Assembly: GCA_002077065.1 (NCBI GenBank)
Contig: NAJO01000083.1
Location: 1 to 64,000, forward strand
Direction: 5' to 3'
DNA from: Cryoendolithus antarcticus
Taxonomy: Eukaryota > Ascomycota > Dothideomycetes > Cladosporiales > Cladosporiaceae
Length of the DNA stretch: 64,000 nucleotides
The notes beneath the pieces are model-generated. The model did no database searches and was not told the DNA's origin. It saw nothing but the letters and a program-made list of their open reading frames with translations. This document shows, piece by piece, positions 22,601 through 33,302 of this stretch (its first letter is position 1; the number at the start of each line of letters is the position of its first letter). A program made the translations under genes and the position numbers.

Positions 22601-24857
22601 GACCGCGCAACATCCTGACAACAAGGACAAGGGCAGCCCGCAAGCAGGCTCGCCCGCTGAGTTCGGCACACGACCCCCGCCCATGCTAAGGGCGAGCACA
22701 GAAATGCCACCCCCGAAACTCCCCGCAAGTGCAACCTGGAGTGGCGAGCTGCCAACACTGGCGAATTTGCAGGCAAACGAGTCGCGCCCAAGTCTGGATA
22801 GTCTCCGACGGAAGTCGCAGGCTGTTGGTGTCTTTAGCAACGGTCACCTGCAAGCGCACGACCCTCCTACGACTGCACTACCTGATCCACCACGTCAGCC
22901 ACTGCCTGTCCCGCAGGCGAAGACAAGAGCACTGCACTCCGAGCAGCCACAGCCGGCCAGCTCTCGATCAACGAGCTGGGGCAATTTCAGCTTCAACAAC
23001 CGACACTCGACTGCTCGGCCTCCAGTAGCACTTGCCCGGCCAAAGCCAGCTGCGCCTGCTCATCCGTTTTCGGCCCTCGTAAAGGATGCCTCCGACCTCG
23101 CAGCCGACGACGAGATGCGTCGACTCTCGCAGAAGCGACGCGAAGTCGACACAGCCGCACGCGAGACCGAAGAGCTCAAGCGTCGTGCACTACAACGAGA
23201 TGCGATATCGCCTGATCAAGTGCTTCGCAGCCGCGAGTCTGGTCTCAATATCTTCGAGCGAGGTGAGATCATCGACTTTGGCCGCGATGGCGTCTACTTC
23301 ACGGGTACCCGCATAGCGAAGAAGATTATCGGCTCTGTGTCGCCGTCACCTGTTACGTCTGGCAGCGAGAAGGACAAGGGCGCCACTGGCAACTTTGGCT
23401 ACGATGATGAGCGCGGCGATTACAACATCGTGTTCGGGGACCATCTTGCCTACCGATATGAGGTCGTCGATGTGTTGGGCAAAGGCAGCTTCGGTCAAGT
23501 AGTGAGATGTGTGGATCACAAAGAAGGTGGAATCGTGGCGGTGAAGATCATTCGCAACAAGAAGAGATTTCATCAGCAGGCGTTGGTAGAGGTTGGGATC
23601 TTGGGGAGGTTGGGCGAATGGGTGAGTGATTATGCTCCAGCACATCTCAAATCGAGGTGTACCCATACTGACAAACGTGAACAGGACCCTCACGGTGCCC
23701 ACGCCACCCTCTCGATTACGACCTCCTTCTACTTCCGCTCTCATCTCTGCATCGTTACGCCATGCCTGAGCATCAACCTCTACGAGCTAATTCGTAGCCA
23801 CAACTTCACTGGCTTCCCACTGCCACTCATCCGCCGCTTCACCCGCCAACTCCTCGCATGTCTAGTCCTTTTGCAGACAAAACGCATCATCCACTGCGAT
23901 CTCAAACCCGAGAACATCCTCCTGTGCGACGCCCGCAAAGCCGACGTCCGCGTCATAGACTTCGGCAGCTCGTGTCGCGAAGAAGAGAAAGTCTACACCT
24001 ACATCCAATCTCGCTTCTACCGCTCACCAGAAGTCATTCTCGGCTCCTCCTACGGGCTTGGTATAGACATGTGGTCTCTGGGCTGCATCCTCGCCGAGCT
24101 CTGGACCGGCTACCCCATCTTCCCAGGCGAGAACGAGCAAGAGCAGCTCGCGTGCATCATGGAGATCTTCGGCCCACCTGATCGATTCCTGGTCGAGCGC
24201 TGTAGCAGGAAAAAGCTCTTCTTCGACTCGGTCGGCAAGCCTCGTGTCACGGTGTCTAGTAAAGGCCGAAGACGCAGACCCAGCAGCCGCACGCTCTCAC
24301 AAGCTCTGAAGACTGACGACGAGGCCTTCATTGACTTCATCGCGAGATGTCTGCGTTGGGATCCAGACCGGCGCATGAAACCCGACGAAGCTATCAGTCA
24401 TCCTTTTGTGACTGGTCTACCAATGCCCTCAGCGCAGCCACAGCAACGTCTCGGTATTCCTGACGAGGCGCGCAGAGCTGCTAGGCCGCGAGCGACTGGG
24501 CCGTCAAGCCCGACAAAGCGCACACAGCAGCAGCAGGTCCCACTTACACCCAAGCGACTCCCAACCACAAACAGCATCCCCGCAGCCGCCGCGCAAGGCA
24601 GTCCCGCAAAGCCACCGACACTGCGCTTCGCATCTGACAGCGGAGCGACGGCTCGGAGACATAGCAGTATCACGAGTCTGAACACCGCTACGACTGTTGC
24701 TGGTAGTAAGAGGGCTAGCAATGGCGCTGTGCTTGCCGGCAACCCGGCGGTGAACGGGAACGCGAATGCAGGAAGGAGTGGGCTGGCGACGTTGGCGGCT
24801 GTCGCTGCTAGTAGTGGGAGCGGGACGCCTGGGGGTGGGGGACGTTGGAGGAGCTAG
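19643..24857 (+). CDS. pom1: DYRK-family protein kinase, Pom1-like
   Basis: Cell-polarity kinase of the fungal Pom1 group. Four exons are proposed: 19643-19739, 19797-20055, 20153-23621 and 23685-24857, giving 1665 residues. The introns of 57, 97 and 63 nt have good donors (GTGCGT, GTACGT, GTGAGT), and the first has a perfect TACTAAC branch site. The first 1100 residues are Ser/Pro/Arg-rich and disordered. The catalytic domain begins at YEVVDVLGKGSFGQVV, with the ATP lysine in AVKIIRNKKRF, the catalytic loop HCDLKPENILL, DFGSSC, and the autophosphorylated YTY activation loop (VYTYIQSRFYRSPE) that defines DYRKs. The C-terminal tail is low complexity. The frame continues upstream of 19643 without an ATG to about 19261, so the N-terminus may be longer. 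Confidence 0.9.
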
Positions 24858-25207
24858 GGTCATGGTAACAAAGAAGAGGCGGATGGGACCTTTTGGCCAA
24901 GCTGCTGGCGGTTTGTGGGATGGTGAGGTTCAGTGCAAGCACGGTGATGTGTATAGGCACTCAAGTAGTCCTAGTTCCAGGTCGAGAGCATGAAGACCCG
25001 AGACTCGGGCGGTGAATGCAACCCGATCTCTGGCTATGGATCTGCATCCCCCCGATTGCGAGTAAAGTCGATGCTTTTCCCATCTGATCTGCAAGTAAGG
25101 CGTGAGCCTATTATATACATACCTGATCCCTCAAACGAATCATTGCATCCGCTGTGCAATCGTGCACCCTTTCTTGCACCGTCGAGTGTGGTCTCTGTAC
25201 CATATTC
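24858..25207. other. Convergent 3' gap, kinase and dioxygenase genes
   Basis: The 350 bases between converging stop codons are presumably both 3' untranslated regions. Nothing else was seen. Confidence 0.35.
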
Positions 25208-26680
25208 CTACACATAGCACAATCCTCCACTGTCTCCCTCGTCAGCGCTCCACACTCCAGCCAACCCAGGACACCCACTCTTCCGTTCCATCCTCTCAGC
25301 AGCATCCACAACCTTCCCATTATTCCCCTTCTCTTTACTCAATAGCCTCTTGACCCACCCCTGCACAGCGGGCTCACTCGTCTCATCCCTCGCCTGCCGC
25401 AAGAAAGGTATGAGTGCGCTCCCACCCGTGCCGCGCAAGGTCTTCTTCTCAGCAGGTCTCAGCGCAAGCTCAATGCCCTGCTCCTTTGCCTTCTGCTTCT
25501 CTGCAGCCGCGACAGCAGCAGCCTTGGCCTTCTTCGCGGCAGCAGAGGGGATGAGGATATAGCGCGAGACGATCTGGATGTGCTGGTCCCTGAGCGCGGA
25601 GAGCATGGCTAGACAGGCGTCGAAAGCTACGCTCAGCTCGGCGTTGGAGGCGTGGTCGTCCACGAAAGAGCGCAAATTGGCGATTTCGGCGACGTGGGCG
25701 AGGAAGCGCGCGTGGGGGCCGGGCATGTAGCGGCGCATGTCGTGAATGAAGTTTGCGCTGCTTGGGACAGATTTCTTGGCCTGCGGAGCAGCGGCTGAAT
25801 CTGTGGACGGCTTGGTGCCAGTGACGCGGTGCTCAACGCCGAGCACTAGGTCGAAGAATTGGAAGATGCTGCTCTGTGCATTACTGCCGCCAGCGTGCTG
25901 GACAAAGCGTTGCTTGTACATTGGTCCGCCGTCGTCGAAGATGACGCCGTTGGGCAGCCCGGCGTCGCCCATGTTCTTGCTTCCGGCCAAGAAGGGACGG
26001 ATGCGGTTGTAGAAGACGTAGGGATCGCAGTTCTCGGCCATCCTGGAGAGGAGCATGCCGAGGTCGTCGAGGATCTCAGCGAAGGACCGAAGCGCGGCAG
26101 TAACGGTCGAGACGTTGTTCGTACCGGCGGCGGAGATGGCATCGAGCATTAGTGGGATTGCTGCAGCGCCGCGCGCTTCGAAGGCAACACTGACCAGGTA
26201 GAACCACTTTTCGTCGAGGCTACCGGTAAAGGTGTGTAGCATGTCGAGGTTGGCGAGAGTGCTACTCTCCTCGACTGGGAAGATGGGCTTCCAGTTCCAG
26301 AGCACGAGTGCCGCGTAACTAGCCACGGTTGGCAGCTCGAGGTAAGCGCATGTCTGCTTGAAGGGGATCGTCACGGGTGGTGGGATGCGAGAAGCTGGCT
26401 TGGGACCGCACCAAATGTAGGCGTGTGTAATGAAGGCCAGGATGCTGTAAGCACGTCGCCACTCCGGCTCGGAGGTGAGTTTGTCGGTGCTCAAGACAGG
26501 CAGATCGTCGACGACACCACGAAGGCGTTTACTGAGGATCAGACCTTGGAGGTCTGCGACAATGCGCTCCCACGGGGCATAGTATGAGTTTGGAAGGCGT
26601 TGGAGGGGCGGAATCGAGGAGAGGAAGCCGGTCAGAGGCGAGACGGCATAGTCCTCGAGAATTGGGATGGAGCGGTTCAT
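25208..26680 (-). CDS. Indoleamine 2,3-dioxygenase family protein
   Basis: Haem enzyme that opens the indole ring of L-tryptophan to N-formylkynurenine, the first step of the kynurenine route to NAD. Intronless, 490 residues, ATG at 26680. Family landmarks are the opening LEDYAVSPLTGFLSS, the YYAPWERIVADL segment, the substrate-pocket region (AYIWCGPKPASRIPPP), FDDGGPMYKQRFVQHAGGSNAQSS, MRRYMPGPHARFL, and the proximal haem His in RDQHIQIVSRYI. An Ala/Lys-rich insertion follows that helix (AAAKKAKAAAVAAAEKQKAK), then the terminal block TGGSALIPFLRQARDET. Filamentous ascomycetes usually carry several IDO paralogues that differ in tryptophan affinity; which one this is cannot be told from sequence alone. 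Confidence 0.93.
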   Translation of the reverse strand: MNRSIPILEDYAVSPLTGFLSSIPPLQRLPNSYYAPWERIVADLQGLILSKRLRGVVDDLPVLSTDKLTSEPEWRRAYSILAFITHAYIWCGPKPASRIPPPVTIPFKQTCAYLELPTVASYAALVLWNWKPIFPVEESSTLANLDMLHTFTGSLDEKWFYLVSVAFEARGAAAIPLMLDAISAAGTNNVSTVTAALRSFAEILDDLGMLLSRMAENCDPYVFYNRIRPFLAGSKNMGDAGLPNGVIFDDGGPMYKQRFVQHAGGSNAQSSIFQFFDLVLGVEHRVTGTKPSTDSAAAPQAKKSVPSSANFIHDMRRYMPGPHARFLAHVAEIANLRSFVDDHASNAELSVAFDACLAMLSALRDQHIQIVSRYILIPSAAAKKAKAAAVAAAEKQKAKEQGIELALRPAEKKTLRGTGGSALIPFLRQARDETSEPAVQGWVKRLLSKEKGNNGKVVDAAERMERKSGCPGLAGVWSADEGDSGGLCYV

Positions 26681-27918
26681 GATGGCGGAAGGGAATTATC
26701 TCTTTGCCAGACGCAGGCTTGCGACGTCGGAGGACCAGATGGTACGTCCACGCTGCAAGCCCAGCCGTTGGTGATCCTAGAGAAAGACTCCTGTCGTCCG
26801 TATGTGACGAGGCAGTCGCTTCAAGTACTATTGATGAAGATCAAATCTGTGAAGAGTGTCGGATTGCCTCTCGCTCAAAGATCGGGCGATATTTTCCTGT
26901 CTCCTGTGGTTGGGCGTAAGTTTCGCAAAATTCCAGATATTGCTCCGATCAATAAGGTATAAGTGAGGGCGAATGTGTTGTGATGTTCCAGCGCAAAGCT
27001 ACAGAATAGAGTTTTGGTCTTGACAATGGAACGTTCGATGTCGGGCAGATGTGTATGACGGAGCAGCGGGGCGAATGATGAGGTCGGGACAATGCGGATC
27101 AGCGGCAGGTACGAGTCATTGTTAATACTAAGCATTCACTCGTCGATGGACTTTGCGGGTACATGTTAATGTGACGACTCCGCAAGACGCATTCGCAGTT
27201 CATGCTGCTGAACAAGCACGCGACAGCTGAGAAATCATCATCCTGACCTTGAGGTAACGCCGATGTAGGCACTTAGTGGCAACGGCGAGCACGTGCTCGC
27301 CGGTGTTCACAACTACATCGCTATCTACACAATTCTCGGTCATTTTGATTGCTTCGCACAGGTGATAGTGTGTGACGTTCGCTGCTTTCCATGTGCTTGA
27401 AGCTTCAATGTCCACTATTGCGCCTATGTCTTGGCACATCCCAACAGGCGTGCTCTGCCCCTGCCTGACGGACACGCAGAGTCTGAAACGGGCATAGCTT
27501 CATGGTCCTGCTCTCGGTTGCCGCTGCAGCTGTCTTCTTCACACAGGATGTTCGCTGGAATATCAAGGCTCGTGCTTCGTCGTGGCCTCACTGTTAGTCT
27601 CTGATCGCCGACCAGACGATTGCGATCACGGCTATCCTGTTCAACCGACGAAGTGCGTACCGATCTACGTTCCGAGACATGGTGGCTGCCACGTCTTGTA
27701 GCGTTCGAGCTTGAACACAAGTCCTGGCGACTTGCTGCCACTGTAGCAGAGCTACTCCGTAAGCCTGGCGGTCCGAGCTCGTGTGACAGTAGGGCATTCG
27801 AATCGCCAGGCTGCTGCACTCGTGCCCTTCATGGCCCGCAGCGTCAAAAGTGCTTTTCATGGCGCAACGCCTATGTGGGTCGCAATGGAATAGCCGCTTG
27901 TCACAAGACGCAGACATG
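26681..27918. other. Intergenic stretch without recognised gene
   Basis: 1.2 kb between the start of the IDO gene and the stop of the CDK8 gene, both on the minus strand. Short frames on both strands overlap each other and carry no motif. It should contain the IDO promoter. Confidence 0.35.
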
Positions 27919-29163
27919 TCATATCTCCCTCATCTTCTTGCTCATCGGTGGTCGAAGACTATCATCCGGCGCGCCAGCTCTCTTCGTCCCCGACATCGTC
28001 CCGTTCCCGATCTCATGGGCTTCGGTACTCACTTTCCTAGCGGGGTACTTTTGCTCCAGTCCTTCGAAACAATTCCAGCTAGGCGGTGCCGTGTTGCCAT
28101 CTGCGCCAATGAACAACGGATGCTGCAGCGCTTGCTCTGCGGTCATGCGTTTCAGCGGATCGTACTCCAATAACTTCCTCAGTAAATCGACGGTAGTATC
28201 GTCGGGTGGACCACCAGTGTAGTTGTTGCTGCTGACGACATTGCGATACCACTTCTCGAGCGTAGCAGGTCTGTTGACCGCAGGATTGTGCATCGAGACA
28301 GACTGTAGGTTTTGGTACTCCGGCATCGCGGTCAGCAGCGGCCAGTCCTGTTTCTTGGGCAGTCCGAGCACTTCGGCGATCTTACCCATCTGATTGCGTT
28401 GGAAAGGCACAGTCTTCTTGGAGTCTTGCTTCGCCTCCTCGCCTTTGAAGATCGGTCGCAACGACAGCAATTCCGCAAAGATGCAGCCAACTGCCCACAA
28501 GTCAATGGCTGGAGTGTAATGCCTACTACCGAGAAGCAATTCGGGCGCGCGATACCATATAGTCACCACGACCTTATCGCCAGTAAACAGGGCATGCAGA
28601 GGCTTGTAGAAGAGGCGGGCGAGACCGAGATCGCCAATCTTGATCGCCCCACCAGAGGTTACCATGATGTTCGCGGGTTTCAGATCACGATGAATGACCC
28701 AGTTCTGATGGAGGTAGAGCAGACCTGAAAGCAGCTGATGCATGATGCTCTTGAGGCAGCTCACCGGTATTGGAGTCCGAGGAAGCAGGCTGTGATGGTG
28801 GATGATCTGTAGGAGATCGTGCTCTGCGTACTCGAAGACCATGAAGATGCATTTGCTCTCCAGGATAATCTCGACCAGATGGATCAGTGCCGGATGTGAC
28901 AGCTCGGTGCACAACGCCATCTCGCGGATCGCTGACTGCGATATGCCAGTGTACTGAAGCTCGCCTTCCTTGTCAGGCTTGAACTTCTTGATCGCAAAGG
29001 CTTCAATGGTTCGTCCTGAAGGATGAATGGCGGGCGAAGCGTTGGCATTGCCGCGTTTGTTGATTGCTTTATAGACACGGCCATATGTGCCACTGCTAAT
29101 GAAGCCCACGATGTCGTAGAAGTCGTTGATATGCCGTTGTGGCGCATACGGCGTGCCGTTCAT
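27919..29163 (-). CDS. ssn3: Cyclin-dependent kinase Ssn3/CDK8 of the Mediator kinase module
   Basis: Mediator-associated kinase that, with cyclin C, phosphorylates the RNA polymerase II tail and transcription factors. Intronless, 414 residues, ATG at 29163. The Gly loop is FISSGTYGRVYKA, and a Lys lies in FAIKKFKPDKEG. The cyclin-binding helix reads SQSAIRE, the CDK8 form of PSTAIRE. The catalytic loop is HRDLKPANIM, and the DFG position reads DLG in KIGDLGLARLF, as usual in this family. VTIWYRAPELLLGSRHYTPAIDLWAVGCIFAEL completes subdomains VIII-IX. An N-terminal insert (residues about 35-50) is typical of fungal Ssn3. Length and motif order fit the family throughout. Confidence 0.95.
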   Translation of the reverse strand: MNGTPYAPQRHINDFYDIVGFISSGTYGRVYKAINKRGNANASPAIHPSGRTIEAFAIKKFKPDKEGELQYTGISQSAIREMALCTELSHPALIHLVEIILESKCIFMVFEYAEHDLLQIIHHHSLLPRTPIPVSCLKSIMHQLLSGLLYLHQNWVIHRDLKPANIMVTSGGAIKIGDLGLARLFYKPLHALFTGDKVVVTIWYRAPELLLGSRHYTPAIDLWAVGCIFAELLSLRPIFKGEEAKQDSKKTVPFQRNQMGKIAEVLGLPKKQDWPLLTAMPEYQNLQSVSMHNPAVNRPATLEKWYRNVVSSNNYTGGPPDDTTVDLLRKLLEYDPLKRMTAEQALQHPLFIGADGNTAPPSWNCFEGLEQKYPARKVSTEAHEIGNGTMSGTKRAGAPDDSLRPPMSKKMREI

Positions 29164-30092
29164 CTTCGTAGTCGAAGAAGCGTCGACATCTGTGTCTGAT
29201 CAGTCTGCCGTGTGTCCGATGCGCACATTCCCCGTATCGAAGCTCGTTTGCCAGGCGAGCATTCGTTTGATGCGTTCACCCTCGCGAGACGATGAATATG
29301 AGATGGGGGTACTCTGGGTAGCATACGATTTGGATTATCTGTCTTGGAAGCATGATCAAACTGCTCAACTTCTAGCGCTTGCCTTTCTAGTGCTACTTTG
29401 ACAGCAGCATTCACCGACAGCGCCGGCATGACTGCACATTCGGCGATTTGCTGGCTAATCGGTTGATGATCCTGCCGCGCATCTAGCGTCGCTCCGTTCT
29501 TCCGGATGGATGAAGGTTCGCATGCGCCGTGCTAGTGGCGGCTATCTGGTTTTTGATATCGCGCTTGAAGCCCGTATCCGCGAGGCTTCTATACCACTGT
29601 GTCCTGCGTTTCCCGAATACATGTCAGTGTCAGCTGATCAGAAACCAAGCATGCGCAAGAGGCGTGATTGTGTCAAACGGCGAGGGCCTGAATGTCATGC
29701 CAAGACCCGGCTGACTAGCAGTTGACAGTACGGCAGCGATACTGAGGAACAGATTGCACAGCGACCATCAGAACTTTCAGAGATGCCCAGGACGTGGAGA
29801 TGAGACTTGTGTGTCTCTGCTTGGTTGTGATGGTCTATGGAAGACACATCGTGAAGTGAAGGGGGTGCCACTGCCGCGTGCAGGTTACAGGGCTTCGGCG
29901 GCCGGAACCGTTGGTGCCGAGCGATCTCGAGCTTCTTCGAAGGTTCGCTCGGAGCATCATAGCACCGTATCTAGCAATATCTTGTTGACCGTCTTCTGGA
30001 TAAAACTTCGTCGACAAGCAGATCGCGGTATTGTTTATCAGTCTACTGCAGTGCCGTCACCCCTGATTTGAGCTTGCGGTGGAGCGCTAGCA
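29164..30092. other. Divergent promoter between CDK8 and MFS genes
   Basis: 929 bases separating two divergent start codons. No repeat, RNA gene or strong core-promoter motif was identified by eye. Confidence 0.35.
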
Positions 30093-31670
30093 ATGACGGG
30101 CGGCAACGGCATCTTCAAAGACCTGACTCCAAGGTTCGTGTTCGTCTTGTTCATCTCGACCATCGGACCTCTCCTGTTCGGCTATCACTTGGCCGAGCTG
30201 AACGCGCCTCAAGATGTGATCACTTGCGTACGGAAGTCGATAGGCACCTCTGCATGGACCCGCGTGAGGACCCACTTTCGGTCGAGGGAAGCAGAGAGCC
30301 TTCTCCCACAATGCATACCGATGGACCCAGGGCAATTCGGGTTAGTGAGCTCGATATTCACTTTAGGTGGGCTCGTGGGAGCACTCATGGCAGGCCCAGT
30401 CAGTGCGAAGCAAGGTCGCTTGCGGGCAATGATTTTCAATACGAGCTTCTACGTTGTTGGTGCAGTGATTGAAGCTCTTGCGCCGAACCTCTCGACGATG
30501 GTGATTGGACGTGTAATTTCAGGATTAGGTGCGGGAGCTTCACTGGTAGTAGTACCCATCTGGATCAGCGAGACAGCGCCGCCGGGCGCGAAGGGGTTCT
30601 GGGGAGCAGGTACTCAGATCATGACGAACGTGGGGATTCTGATCGCGCAGGTGCTGGGGTTCTTCCTCAGCAGAGGTTCGCTGTGGAGATTCATCCTACT
30701 CGCGGCTGGGATGATTGCATTCCTTCAGGCGATCGGTCTGCTCGTTGGTGGCCAAGAGAGTCCGAAGTGGCTGGCTGAGAATGGAAGGGGCCCAGAGGCG
30801 AAGCGTGCGCTGCGCAGACTACGCGGGCACACCGCAGACATTGACGAGGAGATTCATGGCTGGGGATCACACGACTCGGCACAAGATCTGGATGACGAGC
30901 GAGTAGCACTGATGGGAAGCGAGGATACAGGGGTGAACAAGCAGGGCGACAGTCTTGGTGATGCCTTGCAAGAAGGCCTTCACCAAGTCAAGTCTACCAG
31001 CAAAGCTGCGGCTCAGGATGCACTTGGTGTTTTTGCTGTTCTACAAGATGCGAACTCGCGGCCGGCCATAATCGCAGTTATGGGTGTGATGCTCGCCCAG
31101 CAGCTCTGTGGGATCAACAGCATTGTCATGTACGGTGTCTCCTTACTAGCTGGCCTACTTGAGTCCAACTCTGCCCTCCTCAACATACTCGTTGCAGTGC
31201 TGAACATCTTCGTCACGACAGCTGCGGCACCACTGCCAGACAAGATCGGTCGGAAGGCGTGTCTAATCATCAGCATAGCAGGCATGGGAACCAATTCGAT
31301 ACTGCTGGGAATCGGGATCATGAAGCAGATACCGCTGCTGTCGGCGATTGCGGTGCTGCTCTTCGTCGCATCGTTCGGCATTGGGCTGGGGCCTGTACCC
31401 TTCATCCTATCATCTGAGCTTGTAGGCCCAGAGGCAGTTGGCGCCACGCAATCCTGGGCTCTGGCAGCGAACTGGGTGAGCACGTTCGCCGTTGCACAGT
31501 TCTTCCCCTTGGTGAATGCGAACCTACCTGCGGGACACGTCTACTTCATATTCGCAGGCTTTGCGCTGTTCTTCGGAATCTTCGTCGCATGGCGAGTCCC
31601 TGAGACGAGAGGTAATGGGAACGCTGATGAGGTGTGGGGGAGGGGGAAAGTCGTTGCTCGGCAAGACTGA
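30093..31670 (+). CDS. MFS sugar transporter, vacuolar/YBR241C-like
   Basis: Twelve-helix major-facilitator protein of 525 residues read as one exon. Helix 1 contains the sugar-porter motif (LLFGYHLAELNAPQ), helix 4 begins at VIGRVISGLGAGASLVVVPIWISE, and the loop after helix 6 carries QESPKWLAENGR, equivalent to PESPRWL. The central cytosolic loop is acidic (about 245-300). The second half shows QQLCGINSIVMYGVSLL, then DKIGRKACLIIS and the closing VPETRG. Order and motifs fit the sugar-porter family, and the GYHLAELNAPQ signature resembles yeast YBR241C/Vvs1 vacuolar-membrane proteins. A segment between the first two helices (about residues 48-75) is Arg-rich and could be a loop insertion or a missed small intron. 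The substrate is unknown. Confidence 0.88.
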   Translation: MTGGNGIFKDLTPRFVFVLFISTIGPLLFGYHLAELNAPQDVITCVRKSIGTSAWTRVRTHFRSREAESLLPQCIPMDPGQFGLVSSIFTLGGLVGALMAGPVSAKQGRLRAMIFNTSFYVVGAVIEALAPNLSTMVIGRVISGLGAGASLVVVPIWISETAPPGAKGFWGAGTQIMTNVGILIAQVLGFFLSRGSLWRFILLAAGMIAFLQAIGLLVGGQESPKWLAENGRGPEAKRALRRLRGHTADIDEEIHGWGSHDSAQDLDDERVALMGSEDTGVNKQGDSLGDALQEGLHQVKSTSKAAAQDALGVFAVLQDANSRPAIIAVMGVMLAQQLCGINSIVMYGVSLLAGLLESNSALLNILVAVLNIFVTTAAAPLPDKIGRKACLIISIAGMGTNSILLGIGIMKQIPLLSAIAVLLFVASFGIGLGPVPFILSSELVGPEAVGATQSWALAANWVSTFAVAQFFPLVNANLPAGHVYFIFAGFALFFGIFVAWRVPETRGNGNADEVWGRGKVVARQD

Positions 31671-31967
31671 GCCTTGTATTCAGCGATAGCATCTACGACA
31701 TGACGGCAATAGCGAGTGGCAGCCTGATGCAACAGATTCGTGCTGCTATCATCCAGTTGTGTTCCTCAGGTCTTAATATACAAATGGTGAAGATGCTGTG
31801 CCTGTCAAACGTGACGCCGAGCGTGGTTGACGTCGGGGCTTGGTGAGTTACTGCTGTCCGCGTCATATGTTCAATCTTGGCATTTTGAACTTTTGACATG
31901 TGAACCCTTCGTCGATCCAAACGGTTACAGATAATAAAGTCCCGCGCATACAAGACCGGCTTCCGCC
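31671..31967. other. Short promoter region of RRP46 gene
   Basis: 297 bases between the transporter stop and the RRP46 start on the same strand. It includes an AT-rich segment (agataataaag) about 40 bases before the ATG. Nothing else was recognised. Confidence 0.3.
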
Positions 31968-32687
31968 ATGCCACACATAACAACCTCCCCTCTCCAACGA
32001 GCAGACGGCTCAGCGACCTTCACATCAAACCTTTACAGCATCCTGGCCGGCGTCAACGGCCCAGTCGAAGTCCAACGCCGCGATGAGCTCCCCGAAGAAG
32101 CCTACATCGAAGTCAACATCCGCCCCGGCTCGGGCGTAGGCACACCCCGCGAGCGACACCTCGAAAGCATTGTGGCATCAGTCTTACACAGTGTCATATT
32201 AGTGCACCTGCATCCGCGAATGCTCATACAAGTCACACTACAAGTGCTGCAAGAGCCGAGTGAGAAATTGATGAAGGGGAGGGGAGAAGTGGCTTTGTTG
32301 CCGAGTCTGCTGAACGCTGCGTTCCTGGCGCTGGTGGATGGGGGGATACCTCTGGAGACTACGATGAGCGCTGTGCTTGTTGCTGTGGATGCGACGAGCG
32401 GGGTGGTGACAGAGCCTTCGATTAAGGAGCTGCTCGCTTGTAAAAGCGTGCATGCGCTGGCGTACGATATGCAGGGAGATTTGCTGCTGGATCAGTCTAC
32501 TGGCGTGTTTGACATGGCCACTTGGGAGAATGTGGCAGATTTAGCTTCCCAGCGATGCAAATCTGCAATCACCGGCAGCCAAGACATAGACGAGATGCGA
32601 GACGAAGAGCAGTATGCGGAGCCCTGGTTACGCAACACCCTGGAGAAGAAGGTACGGGCTGCCAATGCCTGGCGAGAGCAGACATGA
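31968..32687 (+). CDS. rrp46: Exosome complex subunit Rrp46
   Basis: RNase PH-like ring subunit of the nuclear and cytoplasmic RNA exosome, which degrades and trims RNA from the 3' end. Intronless, 239 residues. The N-terminal strand pattern (LQRADGSATFTSNLYSILAGVNGPVEVQ) is the RNase PH fold opening, where DGS and GPVEV are typical of Rrp46-class subunits. The core continues through ESIVASVLHSVILVHLHPRMLIQVTLQVLQ, LLPSLLNAAFLALVDGGIPL and MSAVLVAVDA. As in other eukaryotic ring subunits, the phosphorolytic active-site residues of bacterial RNase PH are not evident, so the protein is structural. It is compact, and family assignment is strong. Confidence 0.9.
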   Translation: MPHITTSPLQRADGSATFTSNLYSILAGVNGPVEVQRRDELPEEAYIEVNIRPGSGVGTPRERHLESIVASVLHSVILVHLHPRMLIQVTLQVLQEPSEKLMKGRGEVALLPSLLNAAFLALVDGGIPLETTMSAVLVAVDATSGVVTEPSIKELLACKSVHALAYDMQGDLLLDQSTGVFDMATWENVADLASQRCKSAITGSQDIDEMRDEEQYAEPWLRNTLEKKVRAANAWREQT

Positions 32688-33302
32688 CAGGGTTCACGGC
32701 GATGCTGCAATGATCGTCCGAGGGGCAATGGGCGACCATCAGCTCGCTCCGAACCATCGATCCCCGGAATCAGCGCACCTACTCACTGATGCGGAGCATA
32801 CTGACAGCGATGCGATGTGGCCTCGCAAGCAATTACTCAGGTCGCAGCCGCGCCCGGAGAACTTCGACTCGCTTCGGCCAATATGGGTGTCTGCTACTAG
32901 CCAGGTTGTGCTGCAGCACCGCAAGCTGTTCAACGCGGCTTTGCTGGTACTGCTAGTCGTCCGTCATGCTCCGAGAAGATTGAGATCGAGCTCGCACTAG
33001 AAATGACCCCTTCGAGTCGGCACGTAGCCACCCAGCATGGCCCTGGAACTTGATACTGAGATGTTACATCATGCAATTCTCATGCGGAGGCTATAGGCGT
33101 GGTGCAGTGGGTGTGGCAAAGGCAGGTAGCTATACATATGAGGTGAAGTCCTCTTAAGCTTATCCTTCATTGCTCCTGCCTCAAGTATACCTGCCGCACT
33201 CTACGATCCTAATCATCGTTTCTCACTTCTCTTCCTCTCTTGAGACCTTCGAAAAACTCTTGGCGGTCAAAGAAGACTGAATGTGCTTCACTGATACTTA
33301 TC
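32688..33302. other. Promoter and leader of the OB-fold gene
   Basis: Contains a TATA-like tatacatat near 33131 and a pyrimidine-rich leader at about 33205-33240. An out-of-frame ATG at 33281 begins an overlapping frame 22 bases before the proposed start. No gene was recognised. Confidence 0.4.

Noticed and set aside
32614..33000. 128-codon frame overlapping the RRP46 end
   Set aside because: It is a shadow of RRP46 running into its 3' region, without motif.
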